From Petunia secreta (taxonomy: Eukaryota; Streptophyta; Magnoliopsida; Solanales; Solanaceae): DNA of 64,000 nucleotides. Positions 24,716 through 36,289 of the stretch are shown here, piece by piece (position 1 is the first letter of the stretch; the number at the start of each line of letters is the position of its first letter). The translations under genes were made by a program, and so were the position numbers. The stretch covers positions 3,302,501 through 3,366,500 of the forward strand of contig JARKIP010000051.1 of the NCBI GenBank assembly GCA_029990175.1. Reading direction: 5' to 3'. The notes beneath the pieces were generated by a model. It was given only the letters and a program-made list of their open reading frames with translations. It made no database searches and was not told where the DNA came from.

Positions 24716-25615
24716 TGTTGAGGAGAATATTTTGAAGATTGACAAACGAAGGACCCAATGGTTCTGGAGGAGAACCTGGTCCTTATGAATAAGGGCACGA
24801 CTGATCGAAAAGATTAAGGATTGTAAATCCTTGCAGAACTAGGAAGAGTGGCTCGTGTATAAGTATGCATCCTAGTCAGCTAAAAGAGGTTGTGTCGTGG
24901 CTGTGTCTTCGAAGTACGAATAAGAGTTGGAGCTAAACAAGGAAAGAAGTCACACGAAATCTTGTCTTGCTATAATTACAAGGTTTCCTTGTGAAGTACA
25001 ACTAGAGTTATGAAGCCCATATAAAAGCTAGTAGTCGAAGCAGGCGATACTCAGTTATTCACAAAGAGAGTTGAGAGCAATACAAAGGCGATCCAATAAC
25101 TTTTAAAATGACTTAAATGTTGAAGACAACTGTTGACGGCTACATAGTTAAACTTAGATATTCTGTCTAGGTTCTTATTTTGAAATTGTCGTAGTTTTGT
25201 GCTATCATTGTTTTACCTCCATGTTTTCTTTAGAAGCAACTGTATTAGGTGAACCATTTTGAGATTACTTTGTAAAGCTAGAGTTTAGCTTTGTTGAGTG
25301 ATTAGGGTCTGGAATGTAGCCCCTTGGTTACAGAGTTTTGTAATCTAAAACTTGCTCTTTGTGTTAGTGGATTGGTTCAAAAATCCCAGAGTGTAGGTCG
25401 TGGTTTTTCTCCCTTGATCAAGGAGTTTTCCACGTAAAAACACCGTGTTCTCTTGGTTTGCAATTTGTGTGTGTTGTGGTGTTTACAGTGGAAAACTGTT
25501 GCGACAAGAACAAAGTTCTTGACATTAAGAGGTCACTTCTTCGAAGAAAATTGGAGGACACTATTCAACCCCGTCCCCCGTTCTAGTGTCTTTAGGAGGT
25601 GCTTAGATTATAACA
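24716..25615 (+). repeat. 3' LTR of the truncated Sirevirus
   Basis: 900 bases, TGTTGAGG...TTATAACA. It is homologous along its length to the inverted solo LTR at 26874-27779, which defines both ends. GTCAG follows (25616-25620) as the expected target duplication, but the 5' partner is missing. Confidence 0.82.
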
Positions 25616-26868
25616 GTCAGCATTTGGTAACTGTTTTATTTTTGTGAAAATCGCAAGTTCTACTGGACTAAAATTAATTTGACTATAGCAGTTTGTATAT
25701 GATTTTTTTTCTCCTTTTTTTGGCTGGCAATTAAAACATCGATGGATCATTATGGAAAAGGATGAGCATTAAGGTGCTTATCCTGGTTGATTGCGTCCTC
25801 CCAATATATAAAGTGGCACTTCACGATGTTATTGGATTCTATATACTTGTTGCATGCTTTGGGAAATCTAACTTTGCTTGCATGACCTTTAATTTATATA
25901 GTCCATCTACAACGAGGTGACTTTATTTTTTCACAAGCTCGCTTCATTTCTGAAGTACATAAGTGCTTGCTTCCTACATTTCATTCCTATCATGCATGCA
26001 CTTGTGGCTTCTCTACAAGAATTTCTCTATGCTTGGATATAGGTGTTGGTTTTTGTATTGGTTTTCACTGTTCCACAACTATATATTCGGTAGTCAAAAT
26101 GAAAAACAAAATGCATACTTTTTATCTCTTTATATTAGCTGCTAAGATCTATACATGAATGTTCACTAAAAGCTTCATCCAGAATTGCAGATTATTATTG
26201 TTGTTATTTTTATAATGAGTTAGTGTAATCATTTTTCTTGTTGATTTTGTTGGTGAATTTGAAGTATTCATCGCTTGGTTCAATATTACGTTTGGAGGAA
26301 CAATAAGGGCTACAGTAATTGAAACCATAGCTGATGTTGGTCGCAGAATTGTACTTTTCTTATAGTTGCCTAGGTCATCTTTCATTTTTGAATGTTGTCT
26401 ACCTTATAAAACTTAATTGTTTAGGTCAATTCTTTGTTACAATGCAGACTATGTTGATCCTATAGACATCTTTTCCATGTTGGGTTGGATGCTTATAATA
26501 CTTGCAAATGTAAACATAATCATTTGCTCTTAGTGCAGTTAACTTATGCTTTTTGGCTAACATACTTGTGAGTGTGCTTCTTGCATGACTGTTTGGTTAC
26601 TTAACATTGAAAGACTTAATTCTCACAGCAGTTGGGATTGGTTTTCTTAATTATGTGGTGTGTCTTGAGAATTAACTTTCAGGACTGTTACTCCTTCCAT
26701 GTAATTCATGATATGAATATCCAGTTAATTTCAAACAGGTGCCTCTCTACCTTGATGAGATCTCTGTCAAGAACATTTGAGGAGTCACACCAGCTGTTAT
26801 GATAATTATTTTGAGCCTGCTTCTTTCATCTATGCAAGTACTCATTTTTCTTTAGTTTAAGCGCATGG
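25616..26868. other. Unassigned sequence between two Sirevirus LTRs
   Basis: No gene recognised. An exon-like stretch at about 26740-26835 follows an acceptor-like TTTCAAACAG but has a stop. A 78-residue minus-strand frame at 26385-26149 also has no known match. Both could be worn host-gene fragments. Confidence 0.4.
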
Positions 26869-26873
26869 ACAAC

Positions 26874-27779
26874 TGTTATAATCTATGCACCTCCTAAGGA
26901 CACTAGAAGGGAGGGTTGAATAGTGTCCACCGATTTTCGATTCAAGAACTTGATACTCCTGAGTCAAGAACTCTGTTCTTGCCTCTACAGTTTCGCAACT
27001 TGAACACCACAACACACGCCAATCACAGATACAAGAAACACAAGGATTTTTACGTGGAAAACTCCTTGCTCAAGGGAGAAAAACCACGACCCACACTCTG
27101 GGATTTTGAAACACAACCCACTAACAACACGAGCAAGTTTCTGATTACAAGACTCTGTAACCAAGGGGCTACACTCTAGACCCTAATCACTAAACAAAAC
27201 TAAACTCTAGCTTTACAAAGTAATCTGTCAAAAGTTCACATAATACATATGCTTCTACAATAAGCTAATAGGTAAAAACGATGATCGCACAAAGCAAGAC
27301 AACTTACAATTCATGAACCTAGACAGAATATCTAGACTCAATCTAATTAGCTCCATCAGTGGTCTTCTTCAGTTATCTCACGTAGAAAGCTGCTTGATCG
27401 CCTTTGTATGCTTCCAACTCTTTATTTGTGAATAACTAATTTCGGCTGTATCAACTACTTGTATTTATATGGGCTTTATAACCCTAGTTGAGTCTCACAA
27501 GGAATCCTTGTAATTATGGTAAGACAAGATTCCTTGTAACTCTTTTCCTTGTTGGAGTCCAACTCTTATTCGTACTTCGAAGACACATCCTGGGCACCGC
27601 CTCTTTTAGTCTGACTAGGATGTACATTCATTCACGCGCCACTACTCCTAGTTCCGTAGGGATTTGCAATCCTCAGATCTTTTCGACCAGTCGTGCCTTT
27701 CTATTCAAGGACTAGGTTGTTCTTCGAAACCACTGAGTCCTTCTTGTTTGTCATCCTTCTTCAAAACCAATTCTCAACA
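26874..27779 (-). mobile_element. Solo LTR of the Sirevirus family
   Basis: 906 bases in inverted orientation relative to the LTR at 24716-25615. On the minus strand it starts TGTTGAGAATTGG and ends TTATAACA. A perfect 5-base target duplication ACAAC flanks it (26869-26873 and 27780-27784). No internal region remains, so it came from LTR-LTR recombination. It contains no gene. Confidence 0.9.
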
Positions 27780-27784
27780 ACAAC

Positions 27785-28130
27785 CTGCTAGATGCCACTT
27801 CATTGCACGTCATAGTTAAAGACACTTTTTATCTTTTGCTTACATGTCCATAAGAAAATATTTTCTTACCTCAGATTTGCTTAGACGATGATTTATGTGC
27901 AATGCTCTTGCCTCACATCCTTGAGCGGAGGCCAATAATATTGTGATAATATAGCTATGATTGTTAACTATTTTAAACCCGATTACTATTCTTTATTAAT
28001 TTGAATTAACAAAGCATGTTAGAGTAAATCTGCAGGTATGCCAATACATATATCATTACTGCAGGTATGACTTTGCTAAATTTAACCATACGATTGGGCC
28101 CGTGTTGTGCCGGGGCTAACATTACTAGTA
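27785..28130. other. Intergenic, no gene seen
   Basis: Short unassigned stretch between the solo LTR and the start of duplicate copy B. Confidence 0.4.
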
Positions 28131-28455
28131 TATGCTACATGCTCGAGGCGACTAAGTATATGTTTGACTGAGACACTTTGAAGATTAAAGAAAAATTGTT
28201 GTAGAGAACCAAAACATTGACTACAAAGTACATGTCAACAAAAAATCTTAATCAATATTCGAGGCTCTTTCGCTTACAAGAAAAAATTATTCAATTTACA
28301 AAGATTAATCTTGAAGATACATACATACAAAAAAACACAGCAATTCTCCTACTTCGAACTTGTGGTAATAAATCTTAATTAGACATGATTAATTTCCACT
28401 TGGTTGAAGCAGAGATTTGTTGTCTTGAATTAATGAGATGATTAGAAACATTTTT

Positions 28456-30146
28456 CTAACAAGGTTTTCCTTCTTTGCAACCAAGAGCACCTGCAAACCT
28501 AGTAATCCAAGTGACTTCTTCAGCTGGAGCTGCTGATATTCCATCATAAAGATCTTTGTGTTTCTTTGACCAATCAGGATCACCAGACTCAACAAAGTAT
28601 GCACCATTCATGAATAAATCTCCCTCTGATCTCCATGTCCAATTCTTCCATACATCTTCGGTTGTCTCCCTCTTTGTTATTTGCTTCTTGAAGATGTCAG
28701 GAGGAGCAATAAAACGATTACCCTGACTAATGATGGTGGGATTCATGCTACCACCAATAGCATACATATTCCAATGAGTATAGTCATTATTAACAACATG
28801 TATATATCCATATCGACACCTTGGCATTCTTTGCACCAATCTCTTACCAAAATGATTAAAAGCTAACGTAATTTGCATAATTTTATCTATTGTAGAAGTA
28901 TCTCTTGCACCAAACAACATCGTCTTGTTATGATCAGTGAAATGTCCATTGGATATAGTAATACCAGTGGATCCTTCAGTAGCATCTATAATTCCATCAG
29001 CGCATTTCTTCATAGAAACGTGGTCAATCCATATATTGGACGAACCAAAAATAGAAATTCCATCTCCATCACTCTCGGTACGAAAACCGATGTGGTCCAC
29101 CGCGTCCCTAACCATCCCACCACTTCCTTTGACGATGTCATGAATGTGCAAGCCGTGGATTATCACATTCTTGATGTGCTGGAGCATGAGTCCAGCACCT
29201 TTAGCAATGTGAACGTTAGCTCCACGAGCATCGATGGTCTTGTCACTCTGCATGATTAGCTCCTGGTGTAATCTGGATATTATCGCAATTAAAGAAAAAT
29301 GAGTACTTGAAGTTGACATTGTATTTGAACATGAAATCATGTACAAATGCATACCTAATGGTCATACTTCTTTCGAATATGATCCACAATGGCTTCTTTT
29401 GAATAACAGCATAACGAAGAGTTCCAGGCTTTGGGTCAGTATAATCATCTGAATTGTCAGTGACAACATAAATTTCACCATCTTTCCCACCAGTAACCTT
29501 GGATCCAAAGCCCAAAACACAATCTGCTAGCTTTTTCCTATTGTCAGCCCAATTTGGATCACATCTCCAGCACCTATCAATTGGATTTGTGACCATGCAA
29601 GGTCCCTTGTACTTTTTGGTCCCTAGCCCCCTCCTTGTGCTATTGGTATGTATCACTGCCCTTATATCCTTCATAGCACTGCAATGCAAGTCATCATTTA
29701 CAATATGGTTGAGAATTAGTAACACAAGAGAATGAACAAGCCTACTTCCTAATTGTTTTTTTCATTTTATATTACTACTAATTACTCTTTGGAAAGCGTA
29801 AATGTGTGTGTCTATATGTGTGTGTTTTTTGATATATCCATTCAGAATTATTAAAAAGATTGACGTATCATAAAATATGTTCATTCTGATTTCACTAACA
29901 TTAAATTTTAAATTTTCTTTTGAAAGAAACAAGGAAATTAACTTACTCGCGAATTTTCTGGTTAAATGCAAGGGTGATATTTTCAGGATGTGGCTCGTAT
30001 ATTTGACGAGCATATTCTTTTGCTTCCTCGGCTCTCCTCCGCCACACCTCGTCGAATTCACCAATGTGAGCCACAAGGGAAGGTATTATTGTGCCAAAAA
30101 TGATAAATAGAAAAAAGAATGAATACTTTAACTTAGGTCCTCCCAT
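28456..30146 (-). CDS. LAT59-like: Pectate lyase (LAT59/Nt59-like), copy B
   Basis: Paralogue of the gene at 848-2457, with the same secreted pectate-cleaving role. Exons 30146-29947, 29678-29355 and 29272-28456 (200+324+817 bases, 446 residues, one codon fewer than copy A near KRETTED). All borders are GT..AG. Intron 1 is longer here (268 against 124 bases) and intron 2 shorter (82 against 142). The signal peptide is identical to copy A. The motifs WIDHVS, DGIID and RMPRCR are intact. Substitutions are scattered (for example KKCADG against KKCYDG and QHIKN against QYIKN), so it is not a very recent copy. No disabling change is seen. Pollen expression is inferred from the family. Confidence 0.93.
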
Positions 30147-30380
30147 CTATATATGTGTTTCTTTTATATATAGTTTTTTTGTTTTTATATCTTTAGATAT
30201 ATAAATTTTTTTTTTACCTTCTTGTTGTTGTTACGACGGTCTAAGGGTCGAACCCTTAATTCTTAGGGGTTCTAACCCTCTTTGACCGACCACACCAACA
30301 AGAAGTTTTTTTCTTAGCTCTTAGAGCTCGGTCAAAAAGAGACAATAACTATGAAAGATTTGTTTCACTTCTCAAGTGTT

Positions 30381-30389
30381 CTTTAAATA
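30381..30389 (-). promoter_or_regulatory. Possible TATA box of pectate lyase copy B
   Basis: TATTTAAAG on the minus strand, about 235 bases upstream of the ATG, conserved with 2708-2716. Candidate only. Confidence 0.3.
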
Positions 30390-31003
30390 CTAATACTCAT
30401 GAATTTCGTAACTTACGCACATCCATTTCTTTCAGAAGTAAATTACTATCACTAGTTCATTCCTTAATTTTTGTTTCTTACCTTGGTCCAAAGGCTTTGA
30501 GGAATTTTCGCCAAATTTGAACTAGTCAAATATTTAGTACACGTTAAGTCAAGTTGTCATTTCAAGCATAAATGTAATCCTAACAAAATAATTAAGTGAA
30601 TAAATCGCAAGGATAATTAATTACTAACTAGATGAGGAGAACTCAGTTCAGTTCATGGATAAATCTATTTATCTCTGCAGTTAGGACTGATTATATTCCA
30701 CTGCAAAATAATATAGTTTAAACATTGATTCTGTAATAGCTAGGGCGAACATCAACACGTTATCCTAATTGATTTTACAGCCATTGACCAATCAACAAAT
30801 TACTATATGAAGACAAAATTCAAGTAATACTTTTAGTTCTACACCCTCAAAGTCCATTAGTTTGAAATAGCAAAATGTACATTAAGCTTAGAAATAATAG
30901 GCACCATAAATTTATGTGCAGATAGTTTATTGTGATATGTGAAATAAAAATATCATTAAGAGGTGTGGTAGGATGAATATCACACCTCATCACCCTTAAC
31001 TAA

Positions 31004-31264
31004 TGTTGAGAAGTGTAGGGACTAGAAGTGTAAATAGTGTGACAGTTGTAATTCAGTTAGTAGTAGCTTGTAGGTTAAGCTAAGTTAAGCAAGTAGTTAG
31101 GGTAGTTATTAGTTAGGCTATAAATATCTAGTGTGTGGGTATTGTGTAAATATCTTAGCTCATTTTGTTTCCTCTTCCAGTAATGAGAGTCAATGACTTC
31201 TCCCAATTCTCTCTAGATATTTTCCTTTACTTCTTCAATCTCTGATCCAATCTAGGAACTAACA
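31004..31264 (+). repeat. 5' LTR of the Ty1/copia element
   Basis: 261 bases with TATA box CTATAAATAT at 31118-31127, directly followed by the primer site. Confidence 0.93.
31118..31127 (+). promoter_or_regulatory. TATA box in copia 5' LTR
   Basis: CTATAAATAT, about 115 bases into the LTR, placed to drive gag-pol. Confidence 0.6.
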
Positions 31265-31277
31265 TGGTATCAGAGCC
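31265..31277 (+). other. Primer-binding site (initiator tRNA-Met)
   Basis: TGGTATCAGAGCC immediately after the 5' LTR, complementary to the initiator Met tRNA 3' end. Confidence 0.9.
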
Positions 31278-31413
31278 TCTCTAATGGCGATCTAGAAGCT
31301 TCCTAGCTGAGACCTAATTCAGTACAGTTACTCTTTCCAGTACAGTTACTTCTCCCTTTTTCTCTTTACCTCCTTACCTGATTGGATCTGCAAGTTTTAA
31401 AAACACTGCTTCA

Positions 31414-34400
31414 ATGGCGATTAACACCGGTAGTGGAGAAGGAGCCAGAATTGATAATGCAGCTGAAAACTCAAGGATCGATCACAATCATGTTCTGTAC
31501 TTACATCCATCAGATACCTCAGGTATAACACTTGTCTCACTTCAACTCACCGGATCAGAAAATTATGCCCTATGGAGTAGATCTATGAGAATTGGCCTGT
31601 TAGTTAAGAACAAACTAGGGTTCATAGATGGCACATGTAAGAGAGATCAATTTGAACCTGCCCTTCATAACCTATGGGATAGATGTAATGCAATTGTTAT
31701 ATCATGGATAATGAATACAGTGAGTAAGGATTTACTGAGTGGAATAGTCTATGCTACAAATGCTAGTAAAGTATGGAGTGATTTGAAGGAAAGGTTTGAC
31801 AAAGTTAACAGATCAAGGATCTACTTCTTGCTTAAGGAGATTGTGACTTTAAGTCAAGGTACATCCTCTGTCTCATCATATTTTTCAAGGCTGAAGGACC
31901 TATGGGATGAATATGATGTGTTAGTCCCTGCTCCTTCATGTGCCTGTGAAGAATCTAAGCCCTTTATTGAACACTTAGCAGATCAGCGTGTGTTCCAGTT
32001 CCTCATGGGTTTAAATGAGTCCTACTCACAGTCTAGGAGTCAGATTCTGTTGATGCCAACTGCTCCTACATTGAATCAAGCTTATGCAATGATATTGTCT
32101 GAGGAAAGTCAAAGGCCATTGGCCAGTGCTTCTCATGTTGCTGAAATCACTGAGGGAACAGCTCTTCTGAGCACTAGGAGAAATTCTGGTAATTCCAGCT
32201 CTAGACAAAGGAGATCCAATGTTGAATGTGACTACTGCTCACTAAAAGGACATGTTAGAGCAGACTGCTTCAAACTAAATGGTTACCCTGATGATTATAA
32301 GAACAAGAAGAAAGGGAATAGTAACAACAATGCAGGAGGAAGTTATGGTAACAGTGGAGGAAACTATGGCAACTATGGCAGTAACCTTGAAGGAAACTAC
32401 AGAGGAGCACCTACAGCAAATAATTTCAGAGGAAATGGCAACTATAGGCCACAAGGGAACTACAGGCCTGCAGCTAATCTGGCAGGAGAACTCAGGCCAA
32501 CTCCAATGTATGGTGGACCAGCTCAATCTGGAAGCTCAGGACAGGGTGCCAGCTATTCTTATGGTGGACCAGGAGCATATGATGGCTCATACTATGCTGG
32601 TAGTTCAAACTATGCTATGAATATACCAACACCACATTTCACACCTGATGAATATCACCAGCTACTTCAGTTGATTAACAAAGGAAATGATGCTAAAGCA
32701 GCAGGTATCCCTATGACTAACAAGAGCTGGATCATAGATACTGGTGCATCTAGTCACATGGTTAATAACCTGAATATGCTAGATGCAGTTAAGCCACTTT
32801 TTGATAGTAAAGAAGGGAAAGTACACTTACCCACAGGAGGCTGCACTAGAGTTACCCACCTAGGTTCCACCCATATCTTTCAGGGTCATAAGATCTCAGA
32901 TGTCCTCTATGTACCTGAATTCAAATTCAATCTGTTGTCAGTCCCTAAACTAACAAGAGAACTGAGGTGCTCAGTGGCATTTTATCCTGACTTCTGCACC
33001 TTTCAGGACCTTTACAGTGGGAAACTGATGGGGATTGGCAAGCTTAAAGGTGGCCTGTATGTCTTAGAAGCTGCAGCTGGATCAACTTTGAAGAGAAAAG
33101 GAGCAAGACTGGTTGAAAGTAACACTCTAGCAAACTCAAGTGTGAATGTAAATAGAATAAGTGAATGCAACAATAATGCTACTGCTACTCTGTGGCATAG
33201 AAGGCTAGGTCATGCACCTGTAACTACTTTGAAGAAATTGTCCTGTTTCAAAGATGCACACTTTGATGATAAATGCAGATTTTCAGATTCCTGTACTGTC
33301 TGTCCTCTAGCCAAGCAGGCTAGGCTACCCTTCCTCTCTAGTGAGAGTACTTCATCTGCATGCTTCCAGGTACTACATGGTGATGTATGGGGACCCTATA
33401 GAGTACCAACCTATGATGGCAAGAGGTATTTTCTGACTCTTGTAGATGATTACTCTAAGTACACTTGGGTAATTTTATTACATTCCAAAGCTGAGGTTAT
33501 AGTAGTGCTAAGAGACTTCCTTAAGATGGTGGAAAATTACTTCTCCACATCAGTAAAAGTCTTCAGAACAGATAATGGGTGTGAGTTTTTCAATTCACAA
33601 ATGGATGACCTCCTAAGATCTCTAGGCATTATTCATCAAAGCTCCTGTGTATACACCCCACAACAGAATGGGGTAGCTGAAAGGAGACACAGATATATAC
33701 TTGACACTGCCAGAGCACTGAGATTTCAAGCAAGTGTTCCTTTAAAATTTTGGGGTGAGTGTGTTTCCACTGCTGTGTATGTCATCAATAGGTTGCCTAC
33801 ACCCACTCTGCAAGGCAAAACTCCAGTAGAGCTATTGTTCAAACATTCTATATCCTTGGATCACATGAGAGTTTTTGGGTGTTTGGCTTATGCAACCAAT
33901 GTTAAGAAATCTGATAAGTTTGCAGCAAGAGCATTACCAGCTGTCTTTCTAGGGTACTCGGCTACTCAAAAGGGCTATAAGCTGTATGATCTACATGCTA
34001 AGTGCTTCTTCATTAGCAGAGATGTAGTCTTCAAGGAAGACATCTTTCCTTTTAGAGACACCAAGACCTCTACTTCACCCTTGTTCCCTGTGTTACAGTT
34101 CACTGCAGATCACTCTCCTGTAGAGGATAATCCTGTAGAGCACCCTAACTTGGAGTTGCTTTCACAGGGGGCCCCTGCTCCAAATGTACAGCCAGAAGCA
34201 CCTGTACCAGTTGTTGAGTTTCCAGTGGAACCAGCTCAACCAGCTAGCACCTCTGCAGTTCCTGCTTCAAGACCCCTCAGAACTCAGAAACCACCAGTGT
34301 GGCTCAGAGACTCTGTTGTTCCAGCTAAAAAGAGTGCACATTCCTGTCTTTACCCCATTTCTGACTATGTGAACTACAGTAACCTCTCCTCCACCTATGA

Positions 34401-35805
34401 AGCTGCCTTGACTACCTATTCTGCTACTCTTGAGCCAAAGACATTCAATGAAGCCAAGACTGATCCCAGGTGGGTTGAAGCCATGAAGGCTGAAATTGCA
34501 GCCTTAGAGGACAACAACACTTGGAGCATTGTATCACTTCCACCTGGGAAGAACACTGTGGGCTGCAAGTGGGTGTTTAAGATCAAATACAAGGCATCTG
34601 GTGAGGTTGAGAGGTACAAAGCTCGCTTGGTGGCCAAAGGTTACAGTCAAAGAGAAGGGCTTGACTACAAGGAGACCTTTTCTCCTGTAGCCAAGATGGT
34701 TACAGTTAGGTCCCTAGTGGCTCTTGCAGCCTCTACAGCCTGGCCTATCTTTCAAATGGATGTTCATAATGCCTTTCTTCAAGGTGACTTACTTGAAGAG
34801 GTCTACATGGACATTCCTCCAGGGTTTTGCAGACAGGGGGAGACTTCCAAGGTCTGCAAACTACATAAGTCCCTATATGGACTGAAGCAGGCTCCCAGAC
34901 AATGGAACCTGAAACTAACACAAGCCCTACTGCAACTTGGCTTCAGACAGAGTCTGTATGACTATTCCTTGTTCATCAGAAAGACAGGCTCAGATATCAC
35001 TATTATTCTCATTTATGTAGATGATCTACTGGTCACTGGAAGCAATGCTGCCCTGGTTCTAAAGGCCAGAAATGATTTACAGTTGAAGTTCAAGATGAAA
35101 GATCTAGGGGAGTTAAAATTCTTTCTGGGGATTGAGTTTGCTAGGTCCAAAGAAGGAATCCACATGTGCCAGAGAAAATATGCTCTTGAATTAATATCTG
35201 AGATGGGGTTGAGTGGAGCTAAACCTGTAAATGCACCTAGTGAAGCAAATCAGAAGCTAACATCCTATGAGTTTGACCAATTCATGAAGAGAATGAAGAA
35301 AGGCTCAGAGACAGGGGTAGACAGACTCTTAGAGAACCCAGCTTCATACCAGAGACTGATAGGGAGACTACTGTATCTGACCATGACAAGATTGGACATA
35401 GCATATGTGGTCCAAACACTAAGTCAATTCATGCATGCCCCCAAACAATCTCACATGGAAGCAGCTTTGAGGGTTGTGAAGTACATAAAGAATGCTCCAG
35501 GTCTTGGCTTGCTTATGCCAGCAACAAGTTCTAGAAGTCTAGCAGGTTACTGTGACTCAGATTGGGGTGCATGCCTGCAAACCAGAAGGTCTGTTACTGG
35601 CTACTTAGTGAAGTTTGGTGAGGCACTAATTTCTTGGAAATCAAAGAAACAAGAAACTGTTGCAAGAAGTTCAGCTGAAGCAGAATTTAGGAGCATGGCC
35701 TCAGTAACAGCTGAAATCTCTTGGTTAATAGGCTTGTTCAGAGAAATGGGAATGTATGTCCAGCTTCCTGTGGATCTATACTGTGACAATAAAGCTGCAA
35801 TCTAA
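31414..35805 (+). CDS. Ty1/copia gag-pol polyprotein, truncated at C-terminus
   Basis: 1463 residues in one frame. Gag with the LTGSENYALWSRSM motif near residue 47; zinc knuckle CDYCSLKGHVRADC (about 272); a Gly/Asn/Tyr-rich spacer; protease WIIDTGASSHMV (about 440); GAG-pre-integrase LWHRRLGH (592); integrase DVWGPY (656), RTDNG (716) and PQQNGVAERRHR; reverse transcriptase from about 1036, with QMDVHNAFLQG and active site YVDDLL (about 1200); RNase H CDSDWGA (about 1379). A TAA at 35803-35805 stops the frame just after CDNKAAI. The same frame stays open for 71 more codons to a TGA at 36019-36021, with normal C-terminal copia sequence (FHERTKHI, ADLLTKGL). The loss therefore removes the end of RNase H. 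All upstream catalytic motifs look intact. Confidence 0.95.
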   Translation: MAINTGSGEGARIDNAAENSRIDHNHVLYLHPSDTSGITLVSLQLTGSENYALWSRSMRIGLLVKNKLGFIDGTCKRDQFEPALHNLWDRCNAIVISWIMNTVSKDLLSGIVYATNASKVWSDLKERFDKVNRSRIYFLLKEIVTLSQGTSSVSSYFSRLKDLWDEYDVLVPAPSCACEESKPFIEHLADQRVFQFLMGLNESYSQSRSQILLMPTAPTLNQAYAMILSEESQRPLASASHVAEITEGTALLSTRRNSGNSSSRQRRSNVECDYCSLKGHVRADCFKLNGYPDDYKNKKKGNSNNNAGGSYGNSGGNYGNYGSNLEGNYRGAPTANNFRGNGNYRPQGNYRPAANLAGELRPTPMYGGPAQSGSSGQGASYSYGGPGAYDGSYYAGSSNYAMNIPTPHFTPDEYHQLLQLINKGNDAKAAGIPMTNKSWIIDTGASSHMVNNLNMLDAVKPLFDSKEGKVHLPTGGCTRVTHLGSTHIFQGHKISDVLYVPEFKFNLLSVPKLTRELRCSVAFYPDFCTFQDLYSGKLMGIGKLKGGLYVLEAAAGSTLKRKGARLVESNTLANSSVNVNRISECNNNATATLWHRRLGHAPVTTLKKLSCFKDAHFDDKCRFSDSCTVCPLAKQARLPFLSSESTSSACFQVLHGDVWGPYRVPTYDGKRYFLTLVDDYSKYTWVILLHSKAEVIVVLRDFLKMVENYFSTSVKVFRTDNGCEFFNSQMDDLLRSLGIIHQSSCVYTPQQNGVAERRHRYILDTARALRFQASVPLKFWGECVSTAVYVINRLPTPTLQGKTPVELLFKHSISLDHMRVFGCLAYATNVKKSDKFAARALPAVFLGYSATQKGYKLYDLHAKCFFISRDVVFKEDIFPFRDTKTSTSPLFPVLQFTADHSPVEDNPVEHPNLELLSQGAPAPNVQPEAPVPVVEFPVEPAQPASTSAVPASRPLRTQKPPVWLRDSVVPAKKSAHSCLYPISDYVNYSNLSSTYEAALTTYSATLEPKTFNEAKTDPRWVEAMKAEIAALEDNNTWSIVSLPPGKNTVGCKWVFKIKYKASGEVERYKARLVAKGYSQREGLDYKETFSPVAKMVTVRSLVALAASTAWPIFQMDVHNAFLQGDLLEEVYMDIPPGFCRQGETSKVCKLHKSLYGLKQAPRQWNLKLTQALLQLGFRQSLYDYSLFIRKTGSDITIILIYVDDLLVTGSNAALVLKARNDLQLKFKMKDLGELKFFLGIEFARSKEGIHMCQRKYALELISEMGLSGAKPVNAPSEANQKLTSYEFDQFMKRMKKGSETGVDRLLENPASYQRLIGRLLYLTMTRLDIAYVVQTLSQFMHAPKQSHMEAALRVVKYIKNAPGLGLLMPATSSRSLAGYCDSDWGACLQTRRSVTGYLVKFGEALISWKSKKQETVARSSAEAEFRSMASVTAEISWLIGLFREMGMYVQLPVDLYCDNKAAI

Positions 35806-36028
35806 ATTGCAGCCAATCCTATTTTTCACGAGAGAACAAAACATATAGACATTGACTGCTACTTTGTAAGGGAAAAGATTCTGCAAGGATGGATCAGGAC
35901 TCATCATGTGTCTACCAGTGAACAACCAGCTGATCTACTTACAAAGGGTCTCCCAAGAAGCCAACATGAATATCTTATGTCCAAACTGAGGTTGAAGAAC
36001 ATCTTCCAACCATCAGCTTGAGGGGGAG

Positions 36029-36289
36029 TGTTGAGAAGTGTAGGGACTAGAAGTGTAAATAGTGTGACAGTTGTAATTCAGTTAGTAGTAGCTTGTAGGT
36101 TAAGCTAAGTTAAGCAAGTAGTTAGGGTAGTTATTAGTTAGGCTATAAATATCTAGTGTGTGGGTATTGTGTAAATATCTTAGCTCATTTTGTTTCCTCT
36201 TCCAGTAATGAGAGTCAATGACTTCTCCCAATTCTCTCTAGATATTTTTCTTTACTTCTTCAATCTCTGATCCAATCCAGGAACTAACA
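36029..36289 (+). repeat. 3' LTR of the Ty1/copia element
   Basis: 261 bases, matching the 5' LTR except for two sites near its end. Followed by ACTAA. Confidence 0.93.

Larger units (their letters stand above)
14805..25615 (+). mobile_element. 5'-truncated Sirevirus (Ty1/copia), nested CACTA inside
   Basis: Begins abruptly in the GAG-pre-integrase region (LWHKRMGHASLSQL at about 14810). It runs through integrase, reverse transcriptase and RNase H (to about 17500), an untranslated gap, an envelope-like coiled-coil ORF (18203-24256), two polypurine tracts and a 3' LTR (24716-25615). The order pol, then env-like ORF, then repeated purine tracts is typical of Sireviruses. The 5' LTR, gag and protease are missing. 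Several in-frame stops and frameshifts show it is dead. A CACTA element at 19308-23128 interrupts it. Confidence 0.85.
31004..36289 (+). mobile_element. Ty1/copia retrotransposon, nearly intact, 5.3 kb
   Basis: LTRs 31004-31264 and 36029-36289 (261 bases each, TGTTGAG...CTAACA) with two differences by eye. Target duplication ACTAA is at 30999-31003 and 36290-36294. The primer site TGGTATCAGAGCC follows the 5' LTR at 31265. The purine tract TTGAGGGGGAG precedes the 3' LTR. The interior carries one gag-pol frame. Copy A has the empty site around 8965-8990 (CCTTAACCTATAGTCC). The only obvious lesion is a stop near the end of RNase H. Confidence 0.95.
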